From Massilia sp. Root335 (lineage in GTDB: Bacteria; Pseudomonadota; Gammaproteobacteria; Burkholderiales; Burkholderiaceae_D): a stretch of DNA of 64,000 nucleotides. Positions within the stretch are counted from its first letter, which is position 1, and every line of letters starts with the position of its first letter. The notes beneath the pieces were generated by a model. The model saw nothing but the letters and a program-made list of their open reading frames with translations. It was not told where the DNA came from and made no database searches. Shown one piece after another: positions 9,569 to 19,951 of the stretch. The position numbers were made by a program, and so were the translations under genes. The DNA lies in contig NZ_LMCY01000004.1 in the NCBI RefSeq assembly GCF_001425685.1, positions 62,541 through 126,540 of the forward strand, read 5' to 3'.

Positions 9569-10630
9569 TCAGCGCGCCGCCGCCAGCTCCGCGGCGAGCA
9601 GGCGCACCAGCTCGGCCGCCGGCAACGCGCGCGCCAGCGGAAATCCCTGGCCGGCCCAGTTGACCGTGAAATCCTGGTTGCCGGCCTTCGTGGCCGCGGC
9701 GTTCAGCGCCTTCACGGCATCGTAGGCGATCGGATAATCCGGCAGCGGCGGATGGCCGGGCGCGCCGATCTCGCTGAATAAACGGTTCACCAGGCCGCGC
9801 GCGGGACGGCCGGACACGACGTCCGTCACCGTCGTGATCACGCCCTCCCCCGCCTGCATCAGCGCGCGGTGATGCGTTGTCGCCGACGACTCCGGGCACA
9901 GGATGAACGCGGTGCCCATCTGGGCGCCGCTGGCGCCCAGGCGCAGCGCGGCGGCGATGCCGTTCCCGTTCATGATGCCGCCCGCCGCGATCACCGGGAT
10001 GCGCACGGCGTTCGCCACCAGCGCCGTCAGGGCGAACGTGCCGATGGCCGGGTCGCCGCGCTGCGGATCGAACAGGCCGCGGTGGCCGCCGGCCTCGTAG
10101 CCCTGGGCGACGACGACGTCGATGCCGGCCGCCTCCACCTGGCGCGCTTCGTCCACCGACGTCGCGCTGGCCAGCAGCACGATGCCGGCATCCTTCAGCG
10201 CCTGGATGCGGCGCGCGTCCGGCAGGCCGAAGTGAAAACTGACGACGGCCGGCCGCGCTTCCAGCAGCACGTCGAGCATGGGATCGTCGTCGACGAAGCT
10301 CGTATAGATTTCGCGCAGGCCGGCCGGCGGCCGGGCGCCGTTGGCGGCGAAGTGCGGAGACAGATAATCGAGCCAGGCCGCTTCGCGCGCGGCGTCGGCC
10401 TGCGCGGGACGGTGGCAGAACACGTTGACGTTGAACGGCCGGTCGGTCAGGCGGCGCACGTCGGCGATGGCGGCGCGGCCCTGCTCGGCGTTGCCGGCAC
10501 CGACCGAGATCGAGCCGAGCGCGCCCGCCCCGGACACGGCCGCGGCCAGCGCCGCCGTCGAGACGCCGGCCATCGGGGCCTGGATGATGGGCACGTCGAT
10601 GCGCAGCAGGGACAGCAAGTCTGGTTTCAT
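9569..10630 (-). CDS. Nitronate monooxygenase family flavoprotein
   Basis: 353 residues, TIM-barrel FMN enzyme of the 2-nitropropane dioxygenase/NMO family. [20 protein letters not shown] at the N-terminus, GALGSISVG, the [13 protein letters not shown] phosphate/active-site loop and [32 protein letters not shown] in pieces are family hallmarks. It would oxidise alkyl nitronates such as propionate 3-nitronate to the aldehyde and nitrite. The ATG at 10630 directly begins the conserved core; upstream extension lacks family sequence. Divergent from xdhC-like gene with 211 bp between. Confidence 0.9.
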   Translation of the reverse strand: MKPDLLSLLRIDVPIIQAPMAGVSTAALAAAVSGAGALGSISVGAGNAEQGRAAIADVRRLTDRPFNVNVFCHRPAQADAAREAAWLDYLSPHFAANGARPPAGLREIYTSFVDDDPMLDVLLEARPAVVSFHFGLPDARRIQALKDAGIVLLASATSVDEARQVEAAGIDVVVAQGYEAGGHRGLFDPQRGDPAIGTFALTALVANAVRIPVIAAGGIMNGNGIAAALRLGASGAQMGTAFILCPESSATTHHRALMQAGEGVITTVTDVVSGRPARGLVNRLFSEIGAPGHPPLPDYPIAYDAVKALNAAATKAGNQDFTVNWAGQGFPLARALPAAELVRLLAAELAAAR

Positions 10631-10841
10631 GGTGGGCTCCAAACTGGTTCGTGATCCGACGAGTATAACGCCGCCGGCGCGCAGGCGTGCGGTGCGGGGG
10701 CACGAGGGCGCGGGCGCCAAACGATATAAACCGTTTTCGTCCGGCGCATGGACGAGCCTCGCCGGCGTTTTTGCGTTAGGATTCCCGGTGCCCGCGGCGC
10801 GCGAGCTTTTGAATTTTCGTTTGGCAACAAAAAGGATGGCA

Positions 10842-11858
10842 ATGGACAGTATCGACCTCGAAGTGCTGCACGCCTGCGACCAGTGGCTGCGCGCCGGCTG
10901 GCGCTGCGAGTACGTGACCGTCGTGCGGACGTGGGGATCGAGCCCGCGGCCGGAAGGCGCGACGATGGCGATCCGCGCCGACGGCGTGGTCGTCGGCTCG
11001 GTCTCGGGCGGGTGCATCGAGGACGACCTGATCGCCGCCGTGCGCGAACAGGGCATCGTGCGCACCGCGCCGGAAGCCATCACCTACGGCATCTCGGCCG
11101 ACGAGGCGCACCGCTTCGGCCTGCCCTGCGGCGGCACGATCCAGCTCGTCGTCGAGCCGCTCGGGCCGCACAGCCGCATGGACGAACTCCTGGCTCTCGC
11201 CCAGCGCCGCGTGCTGACCCGGCGCACGCTCGACCTGAAAACCGGCGCGGTCGCACTGGCGCAGGGCGAAGCGGACCAGCAACTGCGGATGGACGGCGAC
11301 ACGCTCGTGACGATCCACGGTCCGCGCCTGCGCATGCTGATCATCGGCGCCGGCCAGCTGTCGCAATTCCTGGCGCAGATCGCCGTCGGCCTGGAATACC
11401 AGGTGACCGTGTGCGATCCGCGCGAAGAATACCGCGCCAGCTGGAACCTGCCGGGTGTCGACGTCGTGCACACGATGCCGGACGACGTCGTGCTGGACAT
11501 GAAGCTGGACAGCCGCAGTGCCGTCATCGCCCTCACCCACGACCCGAAACTGGACGATCTCGCCCTGATGGAAGCGCTGAAAACGGACGCGTTCTACGTC
11601 GGCGCCATCGGTTCGCGCGCCAACAATGCGCGGCGGCGCGAGCGCCTGCGCGAATTCGACCTCACCGAGGACCAGATCGCGAAGCTGCACGGCCCCATCG
11701 GCCTGTACATCGGCAGCAAGACACCGTACGAGATCGCCGTCTCCATCCTCGCCGAGCTGACGGCCGTGAAAAACGGCGTGCCGCTGCCGGTGCAGATGAC
11801 CGTCGAACACGGCAAGGCGCTGGCCCGCGACCTGCCGGCCGATCCGCTGGCTGCCTAG
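10842..11858 (+). CDS. XdhC/CoxI family protein
   Basis: 338 residues. The N-terminal XdhC domain carries [31 protein letters not shown] and [15 protein letters not shown], and the C-terminal Rossmann-like domain begins at about 165 ([16 protein letters not shown]) with [15 protein letters not shown] and [20 protein letters not shown]. XdhC proteins bind molybdenum cofactor and insert or sulfurate it for xanthine dehydrogenase-type enzymes; no such enzyme lies next to it. ATG 10842 has AAGG at a good distance; ATG 10836 is an alternative adding two residues. Its stop overlaps the stop of the convergent lysE-type gene. Confidence 0.9.
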   Translation: MDSIDLEVLHACDQWLRAGWRCEYVTVVRTWGSSPRPEGATMAIRADGVVVGSVSGGCIEDDLIAAVREQGIVRTAPEAITYGISADEAHRFGLPCGGTIQLVVEPLGPHSRMDELLALAQRRVLTRRTLDLKTGAVALAQGEADQQLRMDGDTLVTIHGPRLRMLIIGAGQLSQFLAQIAVGLEYQVTVCDPREEYRASWNLPGVDVVHTMPDDVVLDMKLDSRSAVIALTHDPKLDDLALMEALKTDAFYVGAIGSRANNARRRERLREFDLTEDQIAKLHGPIGLYIGSKTPYEIAVSILAELTAVKNGVPLPVQMTVEHGKALARDLPADPLAA

Positions 11859-12472
11859 CTATTCAGCAGCAGGACGGCCAGCACGAGCATCGTCGCGCCC
11901 GTAAAAGCTTCGACGGCGCGCCAGACGGCCGGACGCGCCAGCACGAACGCGCAGCGGCGCGCGCCCAGGCCCAGCACCGAAAACCACAGCAGCGACGCCG
12001 TCATCGCGCCGGCCGCGAACGATGCGCGGTGGCCGGCGGCGAGGCTGCTGCCGACGGCGCCCAGCAGCACGACGGTATCCAGGTAGACGTGCGGATTCAG
12101 CAGCGACATCGCGAGCACGATGCCCAGCGCGCGCGAAGCGGTTGCCGCGGCCTGCCCGCCGTTGGCCGCGCCCGGCGCCGCCGCCCCGCGCCAGCAGCTC
12201 GACAGACAGCGCACGCCGTACCACAGCAGGAACGCCGCGCCGCCCCAGCGGGCCGCCAGCAGCAGCGCCGGCGAACGTTCGATCAATGCGCCGAAACCGG
12301 ACATGCCCAGTGCGATCAGGGCGACGTCGATCAGGATGCACGTGGCGACCGTCAGGACGACGTGGCGGCCCGCGACCCCGGTGCGGATCACGTGGGCGTT
12401 CTGGGCGCCGATCGGCATGATCAGGCTGGCGCCCATGCCGAGGCCTTGTAAAAAGACCGGTTGTGAAAACAT
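11855..12472 (-). CDS. argO: LysE/ArgO family basic amino acid exporter
   Basis: 205 residues, about six membrane segments. MFSQPVFLQGLGMGASLIMP followed by IGAQNAHVIRTG is the LysE/ArgO signature, and the internal SLLNPHVYLDTVVLLG is its conserved second half. It would pump lysine or arginine out across the inner membrane. It is divergent from an ArgP/LysG-type regulator, the standard arrangement for this exporter, with a clear operator-like inverted repeat between them. The symbol is assigned by homology and context; substrate preference is not determined. Confidence 0.9.
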   Translation of the reverse strand: MFSQPVFLQGLGMGASLIMPIGAQNAHVIRTGVAGRHVVLTVATCILIDVALIALGMSGFGALIERSPALLLAARWGGAAFLLWYGVRCLSSCWRGAAAPGAANGGQAAATASRALGIVLAMSLLNPHVYLDTVVLLGAVGSSLAAGHRASFAAGAMTASLLWFSVLGLGARRCAFVLARPAVWRAVEAFTGATMLVLAVLLLNS

Positions 12473-12533
12473 GTTGGCTCCTCATCGATATTGCGGAGCA
12501 GCATGCGTCCCGGACGCGTCTTCATCAATTATA

Positions 12534-12557
12534 TTAATGAAATCTAAGGTTCATTAA
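12534..12557. promoter_or_regulatory. Inverted-repeat operator between argO and argP
   Basis: TTAATGAA and TTCATTAA form a perfect 8 bp inverted repeat with an 8 bp spacer in the 101 bp between the divergent exporter and regulator genes. The flanks are AT-rich and contain a further TTCAT copy at 12521. The layout fits a LysR-type regulator site controlling both genes. Binding is inferred. Confidence 0.6.
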
Positions 12558-12573
12558 GTCAGGCTAATCCAAG

Positions 12574-13470
12574 ATGAAAATCGATCCGCGCCGCAGCGAG
12601 GCGTTCGTCGCCGCCGTCGACAGCGGCAGCCTGGAGCAGGCAGCCGCCCTGCTGAACGTGACGCCGTCCGCCATCTCGCAGCGCATCGCCGCGCTGGAGC
12701 ACGACCTGGGCACGCCGCTGCTCGTGCGCGCCCGGCCCTGCCGGCCGACGGCGCCCGGCATGCGCCTGCTGCAATTCCTGCGCCGCCGCGCGCTGCTGGA
12801 AGACGAGTTCTTCGCCGAGCAGCAGAGCGATCCGGGCCCGGTGCGCGTCGCGCTGGCCGTCAACAACGACACGCTGGCGACGTGGCTGCTGCCGGTGCTG
12901 GCGCCGGTGCTGATCGACGAAGGGCTGCTGGTGGAATTCGTCACGGGCGATCAGAGACACACGTTCGCGCTGCTGGAACAGGGGCTCGCCCTCGCCTGCG
13001 TGTCGGGCGAGACGGAACCGATGCGCGGCTGCACCGTGAGTCCGCTGGGCGTGATGCGCTACCGAATGGTGGCGGCGCCGCGCTTCGCCGCGCGCTGGTT
13101 CCCCGGCGGGATCACGAGAGAGGCCGCGCGGCGCGCGCCGGTGATGGTGTTCGACCGCAACGACCGGCTGCAGACGGCCTTCCTGCTGCAGCACTTCGGC
13201 CTGCCGGAAGGCGCGTACCCGTTTCACTATGTGCCGTCCAGCGATCCGTACGTGCAGGCGATCCGCCTGGGTCTCGGCTACGGCCTGCTGCCGCTGGAAC
13301 AGTGTGCGGACATGCTGGCCGGCGGCGTCCTCGTCGACCTGACGCCGCACCTGCACGTGGACGTGTCGCTGTACTGGCACGCCTGGCGCATTCAGCCGCC
13401 GCGGCTGGAGCGCATGGGCGCGGCGCTGGTGAAGGGTGCGCGCGCGGTGCTGTTACCGGCGCCGGCCTGA
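12574..13470 (+). CDS. argP: LysR-type regulator, ArgP/LysG family
   Basis: 298 residues. The winged helix-turn-helix at about 3-60 (FVAAVDSGSLEQAAALLNVT, PSAISQRIAALE) and the effector-binding domain from about 90 match ArgP/IciA. It senses lysine or arginine and activates the divergent LysE/ArgO exporter. It starts about 100 bp from the exporter start, with the inverted-repeat operator between. The 3' end overlaps the opposite-strand 4-TM protein gene by about 79 bp. Ligand specificity is inferred from the pairing. Confidence 0.9.
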   Translation: MKIDPRRSEAFVAAVDSGSLEQAAALLNVTPSAISQRIAALEHDLGTPLLVRARPCRPTAPGMRLLQFLRRRALLEDEFFAEQQSDPGPVRVALAVNNDTLATWLLPVLAPVLIDEGLLVEFVTGDQRHTFALLEQGLALACVSGETEPMRGCTVSPLGVMRYRMVAAPRFAARWFPGGITREAARRAPVMVFDRNDRLQTAFLLQHFGLPEGAYPFHYVPSSDPYVQAIRLGLGYGLLPLEQCADMLAGGVLVDLTPHLHVDVSLYWHAWRIQPPRLERMGAALVKGARAVLLPAPA

Positions 13471-13862
13471 GCGACCGGCAGCCACTGGATGACGCCCCAG
13501 CAGAATTCCGGCACGAGGAACAGCCATAACAACGGCGCGCCGGTGGCCGCCAGCGTCCACGCCATCCAGAACGAGAACAGGAAGCGGCCCACGCCGTCGT
13601 AGCGGCCGAGCAGGACGCTCGCCGCGCGCAGGCGCAGCACGGACCACACGAGCACGATGCTGCCCATCAGGCAGGCGAACAGCACGTGGAACGGGCCGAA
13701 ATCGGGCAATGCATGGCCGCCGAGACTCCGGTTCACGGCCGACAGCCGGGCGTGCAGGAAGGCGAACGTCCACGGCGTGGCGAACGGCGCCGTCAGCAGC
13801 AGGTCATAGGCGGCGCTGGCCCGCACGGCGGTGAGAAAGGCGGATCGGCTCATGGTATGCAT
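13392..13862 (-). CDS. Small four-helix membrane protein of unknown function
   Basis: 156 residues with about four hydrophobic segments (AAYDLLLTAPFATPWTFAFL, PFHVLFACLMGSIVLVWSVL, FLFSFWMAWTLAATGAPLLW, LFLVPEFCWGVIQWL). The family is not recognised; it looks like small DoxX-like or uncharacterised inner-membrane proteins. The start at 13862 has AGGAG six bases upstream. It is transcribed from a MerR-type promoter divergent from the MerR-family gene, so it is probably that regulator's target. The last 26 or so codons overlap the end of argP in antisense. Confidence 0.75.
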   Translation of the reverse strand: MHTMSRSAFLTAVRASAAYDLLLTAPFATPWTFAFLHARLSAVNRSLGGHALPDFGPFHVLFACLMGSIVLVWSVLRLRAASVLLGRYDGVGRFLFSFWMAWTLAATGAPLLWLFLVPEFCWGVIQWLPVAQAGAGNSTARAPFTSAAPMRSSRGG

Positions 13863-13890
13863 GGAAATCTCCTGGCGTAAAGGTTTCGGC

Positions 13891-13922
13891 ATCATGAACC
13901 CTGGAGTACACTCCAAGGTCAA
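13891..13922 (-). promoter_or_regulatory. MerR-type promoter with dyad operator for the 4-TM gene
   Basis: On the minus strand TTGACC (-35, 13917-13922) and CATGAT (-10, 13891-13896) are separated by an over-long spacer of 20 bp. The spacer contains the perfect dyad TGGAGTACACTCCA (13902-13915). Long spacers with a central dyad are the hallmark of MerR-activated promoters, and a MerR gene lies immediately on the other side. Confidence 0.75.
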
Positions 13923-13943
13923 GCCTTTCGTCGAACGACCGCC

Positions 13944-14306
13944 ATGCAGATCGGAGAACTCGCCGCCGCAACAAGCCTCAGCCGGGACACCCTGCGCTTT
14001 TACGAGAAGCGCGGATTGCTGCTGTCGCGCCGGCTGGCCAACGGCTACCGCGACTATCCGCCCGAGGCCGTGCAATGGCTGTGCTACCTGCGCGCCGCCC
14101 AGGCGCTCGGTTTTACCCTGGCCGAGATCGAGACCGGCCTGCCCCTGCTGGACGATCCCGCCGCCGCCGCACCGCAGTTGCGCGACGCGTTGCTGCGCAA
14201 GCTGGACGACATCGACGCGCGCATCGCGGGCCTGTCCGCCCTGCGCGCCAGCCTGGCGCGCGAACTGGCGCAGCCGGGGTTCGGCTGCCCGGTGCTGGCC
14301 GCGTAA
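13944..14306 (+). CDS. MerR family transcriptional regulator
   Basis: 120 residues. MQIGELAAATSLSRDTLRFY followed by EKRGLL is the MerR helix-turn-helix with wing; a coiled-coil dimer helix covers about 75-115. One cysteine lies in the short C-terminal tail (GFGCPVLAA), and the metal-binding loop of MerR/CueR/ZntR is not present. This points to an organic or redox signal instead of a metal. It is divergent from the 4-TM gene and faces the long-spacer promoter. The inducer is unknown. Confidence 0.88.
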   Translation: MQIGELAAATSLSRDTLRFYEKRGLLLSRRLANGYRDYPPEAVQWLCYLRAAQALGFTLAEIETGLPLLDDPAAAAPQLRDALLRKLDDIDARIAGLSALRASLARELAQPGFGCPVLAA

Positions 14307-14400
14307 AGATTTGTTACAGGAAACTGTCAGCCACCCGCGCCGACGCCGCGTTAACAGCACAGGCGCCGCTGGAAGGCGCACGACCACCCACGGAGATATC

Positions 14401-15048
14401 ATGAAACGCCTGCTTGCCGCCGCCGCCGCGCTGGCCACCTTCACGCACGCCGCTGTCGCCGGCGACCTGACCCTGTTCTCGGACAGTAATTTCCACGGCA
14501 ACCGCGTCACCATCGACCGCGACGCCCCCAACCTGGCCGACTTCGGTTTCAACGACCGCGCGTCGAGCGCCGTCGTCACCTCCGGCAGGTGGCTGCTGTG
14601 CGAGCACGCCAACTTCGGCGGCCGCTGCGCCGAGTTCGGGCCGGGCGAATACCGCGAGCTGCCGGGTTTCAACGATGCCGTCTCGTCGGCCCGCCAGGTC
14701 GACCGCGACGACCGCGGCGGCCGTGGCCGCTGGCGCGACCGCGATCACGATCACGACCGTGACCACGATCGCGACGGCCCACGTAGTGGCGACCGCGGTG
14801 GTCCCGACGTCGTGATGTTCGCCGGCCCGCGCTTCGAAGGCCAGCAAGTCGAACTGTCGCAGGATGTGCGCGCGCTGAACGACGTCGGCTTCAACGATCG
14901 CGCCACGTCGATCATCATTCGCGAAGGCCGCTGGGAATTCTGCGAACACGCCGACTTCCGCGGCGAGTGCATCGTCCTGGGCCCGGGCCGCTACGACATG
15001 CTCGACCGCATGAACAATCGCATCTCGTCGATGCGCCGGGTGCGCTGA
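14401..15048 (+). CDS. Secreted beta/gamma-crystallin-fold protein, two domains
   Basis: 215 residues with a signal peptide (about 1-20, LLAAAAALATFTHAAVA). Two beta/gamma-crystallin domains are visible: DLTLFSDSNFHGNRVTI to about residue 98, and DVVMFAGPRFEGQQVEL to the end, each with FNDRASS/FNDRATS and a GRW.(L/F)CEHA(N/D)F.G(R/E)C motif. They are joined by a linker rich in Arg, Asp and His (about 100-135). Such proteins often bind calcium and occur in the periplasm or outside the cell. ATG 14401 follows GGAGATATC. Function unknown. Confidence 0.88.
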   Translation: MKRLLAAAAALATFTHAAVAGDLTLFSDSNFHGNRVTIDRDAPNLADFGFNDRASSAVVTSGRWLLCEHANFGGRCAEFGPGEYRELPGFNDAVSSARQVDRDDRGGRGRWRDRDHDHDRDHDRDGPRSGDRGGPDVVMFAGPRFEGQQVELSQDVRALNDVGFNDRATSIIIREGRWEFCEHADFRGECIVLGPGRYDMLDRMNNRISSMRRVR

Positions 15049-15063
15049 CACCGACATCAATCC

Positions 15064-15121
15064 AACCGGGGTCAGAGCCCGAATTTAGGCAATTGCCTGA
15101 AATCGGGCTCTGACCCCGGTT
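15064..15121. repeat. REP-like 58 bp palindrome, probable bidirectional terminator
   Basis: Two perfect 19 bp arms (AACCGGGGTCAGAGCCCGA and its complement, 15064-15082 and 15103-15121) enclose a second perfect palindrome, AGGCAATTGCCT (15087-15098). It sits between two convergent genes. The GGGGTCAGAGCCC motif looks like a dispersed extragenic palindrome of the kind mobilised by REP-associated tyrosine transposases. Copy number elsewhere cannot be judged here. Confidence 0.8.
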
Positions 15122-15131
15122 TGATGCAGGT

Positions 15132-16210
15132 TTAGTTAAGCAGCGCCACGCCCTTGATCTGGGCCCACAATTGCAGGCCGGGCGCGATGCCCAGTTCGCG
15201 GCGCGAGCGTTCGGTGATCCGGGCCAGCAGCGGAGACTGCCCCATCCGCAGCTGCACGAGCACGTGGCCCGGCGTGTCGGTGGCGGCGACCGCCGTCACC
15301 ACGGCCGGCAGGCGGTTGACGATGCTGGAGCCTTGCGGGCACGCGAGCGCCAGGCTGACGTCGCGCGCGTGGATGCGGCAGCGCAGGTGCGTGCCGAGGG
15401 CTTCGCGGCGCCGGCCCACGCACAGCGCGCCGCCGGCGAATTCCAGGCGCGATAAATCGTCTTCCTCGTGGCCGGCCAGCATCGTGTCCAGCACGACGCC
15501 GGCATCGTCGGCAAAGCTGGGCGGCAGGTCCACGCGCGCCAGCGTCTCCGTCAACGGCCCGCTGGCCACGGCCCGGCCGTCCTCCAGCAGCACCAGATGA
15601 TCGGCCAGCCGCGCGACTTCGTCCGGGGCGTGGCTGACGTAGACGATCGGGACCGCCAGCTCCTCGTGCAGGCGTTCCAGATAGGGCAGGATTTCCAGCT
15701 TGCGGCGCAGGTCGAGCGCGGCCAGCGGTTCGTCCATCAGCAGCAGGCGCGGCGACGCGAGCAGGGCGCGCGCGATCGCCACGCGCTGGCGCTCGCCGCC
15801 CGACAGGCCGTCCGGCCGCCGTTCGAGCAGGCCGCCGATCCCCAGCAGGTCCGCCACCGGCGCCAGCGCGAACCGGCGTTCCTGCGCCGGCACCCGCTTG
15901 CGGCCGAACTCCAGGTTGGCGCGCACGGACAGGTGCGGAAACAGGCTCGCTTCCTGGAACACATAGCCGAGGGCGCGCCGGTGCACGGGGACGAACACGC
16001 CGCGCGCATCGTCCTGCCAGACGTCGCCGCCGAGCGCGACGTAACCGCCGGGCGCGCGCTCCAGGCCGGCGATGGCGCGCAGGATCGTCGTCTTGCCCGA
16101 GCCGGAATGGCCGAACAGGGCGCTGATGCCGCGCTGGGGCAGGGTCAGATCGACGTCCAGCCGGAAGGCGCCGCGCTCCATGCGCAGGCGCAGATGGAGT
16201 CCGTTGCCCA

Positions 16211-16211
<1 letters not shown>
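15132..16211 (-). CDS. modC: Molybdate ABC transporter ATP-binding protein ModC
   Basis: 359 residues. Walker [10 protein letters not shown] (about 34-42), Q-loop [15 protein letters not shown], signature [16 protein letters not shown], Walker [13 protein letters not shown] and the H-loop YVSHAPDEV are complete. A C-terminal TOBE/Mop domain (about 290-359, [14 protein letters not shown]) is where molybdate regulation occurs. It drives molybdate import from the inner face of the membrane. The ATG at 16211 overlaps the modB stop by one base. modABC form one overlapping operon on the minus strand. Confidence 0.95.
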
Positions 16212-17674
<1,463 letters not shown>

Positions 17675-17746
17675 AATCAAAATACGTTGTGGGCGATAAC
17701 GCCTGTAACGCATTGCTTATAGTTCTCGAGCCAGACAGGAGAAATC

Positions 17747-18559
17747 GTGGGAAGCGACAGCACCAGCTTCGCGCTGCAGGGGTCCGTCTGGATGACGGTG
17801 GGCGACGAGAAATTCGGCGGTCCGGGGCGGGTCGAACTGCTGGCCGCGATCGCCGCAACGGGATCGATCAGCCAGGCCGCGAAAGCCCTCGGCGTCAGCT
17901 ACAAGGGTGCCTGGGACGCGATCGACGCGATGAACAACCTGGCCGGCGAGACCCTGGTGGAACGCGTGGCCGGCGGCAAGGGCGGCGGCGGCACGCGGCT
18001 GACGGCGCGCGGCGCACAACTGGTCAGGAACTTTCGCGCGATCGAACAGATCCACCAGCAATTCGTCGAACAACTCAACCGGCAGGCCGGCAACCTGGCC
18101 GCGGACTTCAACCTGATCGGCAGACTGAACATGAAAACGAGCGCCCGCAACCAGTTCTTCGGCAAGGTGTCGCGGGTCCAGGCCGGCGCCGTCAACGACG
18201 AGATCGAAATCGACATCGCCGGCGGCCACAGGATCATTGCCATCGTCACCCACGAAAGCACGGCAAGCCTCGGCCTCGCCGTCGGCGCCGAGGCGTTCGC
18301 CCTGGTCAATGCGGCGTCGATCATCCTCGTGACGGAAGCCGAAGGCGCCCGTTTCTCGGCCCGCAACCGGCTCGAAGGCACGGTCGCGCGCCTGATCCCG
18401 GGCGCCGTCAACGCGGAGGTCGTCATCGACCTGGCGGGCGGCGGCAGCATCGCCGCCATCATCACCAACGAGAGCGCGCGGGCGCTCGGACTGGCCGAAG
18501 GGGGCACGGCCACGGCGATGTTCAAGGCGTCCAGCGTGATCGTCGGCGTGCCGGCGTAG
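17747..18559 (+). CDS. modE: Molybdate-responsive regulator ModE
   Basis: 270 residues. The N-terminal winged-helix domain (about 20-110) has GPGRVELLAAIAATGSISQA and AAKALGVSYKGAWDAIDAMN as in ModE. Two C-terminal Mop domains (about 130-195 and 200-268) start with TSARNQFFGKV and SARNRLEGTV and bind molybdate. The start is GTG at 17747 after AGGAGA. It is divergent from modABC, with the operator in the 115 bp gap. Full-length two-Mop form, as in E. coli. Confidence 0.94.
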   Translation: MGSDSTSFALQGSVWMTVGDEKFGGPGRVELLAAIAATGSISQAAKALGVSYKGAWDAIDAMNNLAGETLVERVAGGKGGGGTRLTARGAQLVRNFRAIEQIHQQFVEQLNRQAGNLAADFNLIGRLNMKTSARNQFFGKVSRVQAGAVNDEIEIDIAGGHRIIAIVTHESTASLGLAVGAEAFALVNAASIILVTEAEGARFSARNRLEGTVARLIPGAVNAEVVIDLAGGGSIAAIITNESARALGLAEGGTATAMFKASSVIVGVPA

Positions 18560-18737
18560 CCGCGCTAGCATATTTCTCGAAATCTATATTGCTGACGCAC
18601 AATCGAAAGATTACATGTGCAGGCTCATGGGCCATCCATCCACGATACATTTAGGATGGCTCAAATCTACCCCATTCTCCCCCGCGCAAGATCGGCAGAC
18701 AGCGCGCTCCTTTCGAACGTTTACCGGAGAATGGAAA

Positions 18738-19841
18738 ATGGAAAAGTTATGCAAATTCATGGCCTGTGTCGCGGGCTTCCTCGCCTTGACGGCGGTGTCC
18801 CAGGCATCGGCGAGCGACTTTTATCGCCAGCGCAACCTGGTGTCGGACAGCGCCGCCGTGGCGGCGGAGCAGCGCGATCCCAACCTCGTCAACGCCTGGG
18901 GGCTGGCGTTCAATCCGTACGGCGTGGCCTGGGTCGCCGATAACCACACGGGCCTCGCAACGCTATACAACGGCAACGGCAATCCGCAGAGCCTCGTCGT
19001 CACCGTTCCGGGCGCCGCAGGGGCCGCCGGCAGCCCGACGGGCACCGTGTTCTACGGCGGCCCCGGCTTTGTCGTGAGCAAGGGCACCGCATCCGGTCCC
19101 AGCCGCTTCCTGTTCGCGAGCGAGGACGGCGGCATCGCCGGCTGGGCGCCCAGCGTCGATACGACGCACGCCATCCGCGTGATCGACAACAGCGCGCACA
19201 ATGCCGTCTACAAGGGCATCGCCATCAGCGGCAATGGCCACGGCACGCTGCTGTACGCCACCGACTTCCACAACGGCAAGGTCGATGTGTACGACAGCAA
19301 TTTCAAGCCAGCCTATTTGACCGGCAAGTTCCACGACTCGCAACTGCCGGCCGGCTATGCGCCGTTCGGCATCCAGGCCGTCAACGGCGACCTCTACATC
19401 ACCTTTGCCAGGCAGGATGCGGAGCGCATGGATGACGTGCCGGGCCGGGGCTTCGGCTTCGTTGACGTGTTCGATCCGGACGGACATTTGCTGCGCCGCC
19501 TCGTCTCCGGCGGCGCGCTCAATGCGCCGTGGGGCATCGCGCTGGCCCCCGCCAGCTTCGGCCGCTTCAGCAACCGCCTGCTGATCGGCAACTTCGGCGA
19601 CGGACTGATCAATGCCTACGACCCCGCGACCGGCAAATGGCTGGGTCGCCTGAAGGCGGCGCACGGGAAGGTGATCCGCGTCGACGGCTTGTGGGGCATC
19701 GCCTTCGGCAACGGCGTCAATGGCCAACCGGTCGATACCCTGTTCTTCGCCGCCGGGCCGGACGACGAAAACCACGGGCTGTACGGGCGGATCGACGTCG
19801 CGCCGGGCGACGAGCACGACGATACGCCGGAAACGCAGTAG
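18738..19841 (+). CDS. TIGR03118 family secreted beta-propeller-like protein
   Basis: 367 residues with a signal peptide (about 1-26, ending SQASA). LVSD followed by DPNLVNAWGLAFNP and WVADNHTGLATLYNGNG is the start of the TIGR03118 family; repeated NHL-like blades (SRFLFASEDGGIAGW, LLYATDFHNGKVDVYDSNF, NAPWGIALAP, LLIGNFGDGLINAYDP, GLWGIAFGNG) follow. Exported, probably an NHL-type propeller. Function is not known. The ATG at 18738 follows CGGAGA with a 7 bp space; an overlapping ATG at 18731 is out of frame. Confidence 0.85.
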   Translation: MEKLCKFMACVAGFLALTAVSQASASDFYRQRNLVSDSAAVAAEQRDPNLVNAWGLAFNPYGVAWVADNHTGLATLYNGNGNPQSLVVTVPGAAGAAGSPTGTVFYGGPGFVVSKGTASGPSRFLFASEDGGIAGWAPSVDTTHAIRVIDNSAHNAVYKGIAISGNGHGTLLYATDFHNGKVDVYDSNFKPAYLTGKFHDSQLPAGYAPFGIQAVNGDLYITFARQDAERMDDVPGRGFGFVDVFDPDGHLLRRLVSGGALNAPWGIALAPASFGRFSNRLLIGNFGDGLINAYDPATGKWLGRLKAAHGKVIRVDGLWGIAFGNGVNGQPVDTLFFAAGPDDENHGLYGRIDVAPGDEHDDTPETQ

Positions 19842-19951
19842 GGAGCGCGGCACGGTGTCCTGCACCGTCGCCGTGCGCGCCATCCTCAGTAAATCGAGCA
19901 CATCCCGAGGCCAAAGACCCGCATAATCCCGGCTGTGGCGACGACTTGCGG

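Noticed and set aside
17685..17701. A second ModE box
   Set aside because: Only CGTT and AACG match; the middle lacks the TATA parts of the consensus, so it is noted but not listed as a site.
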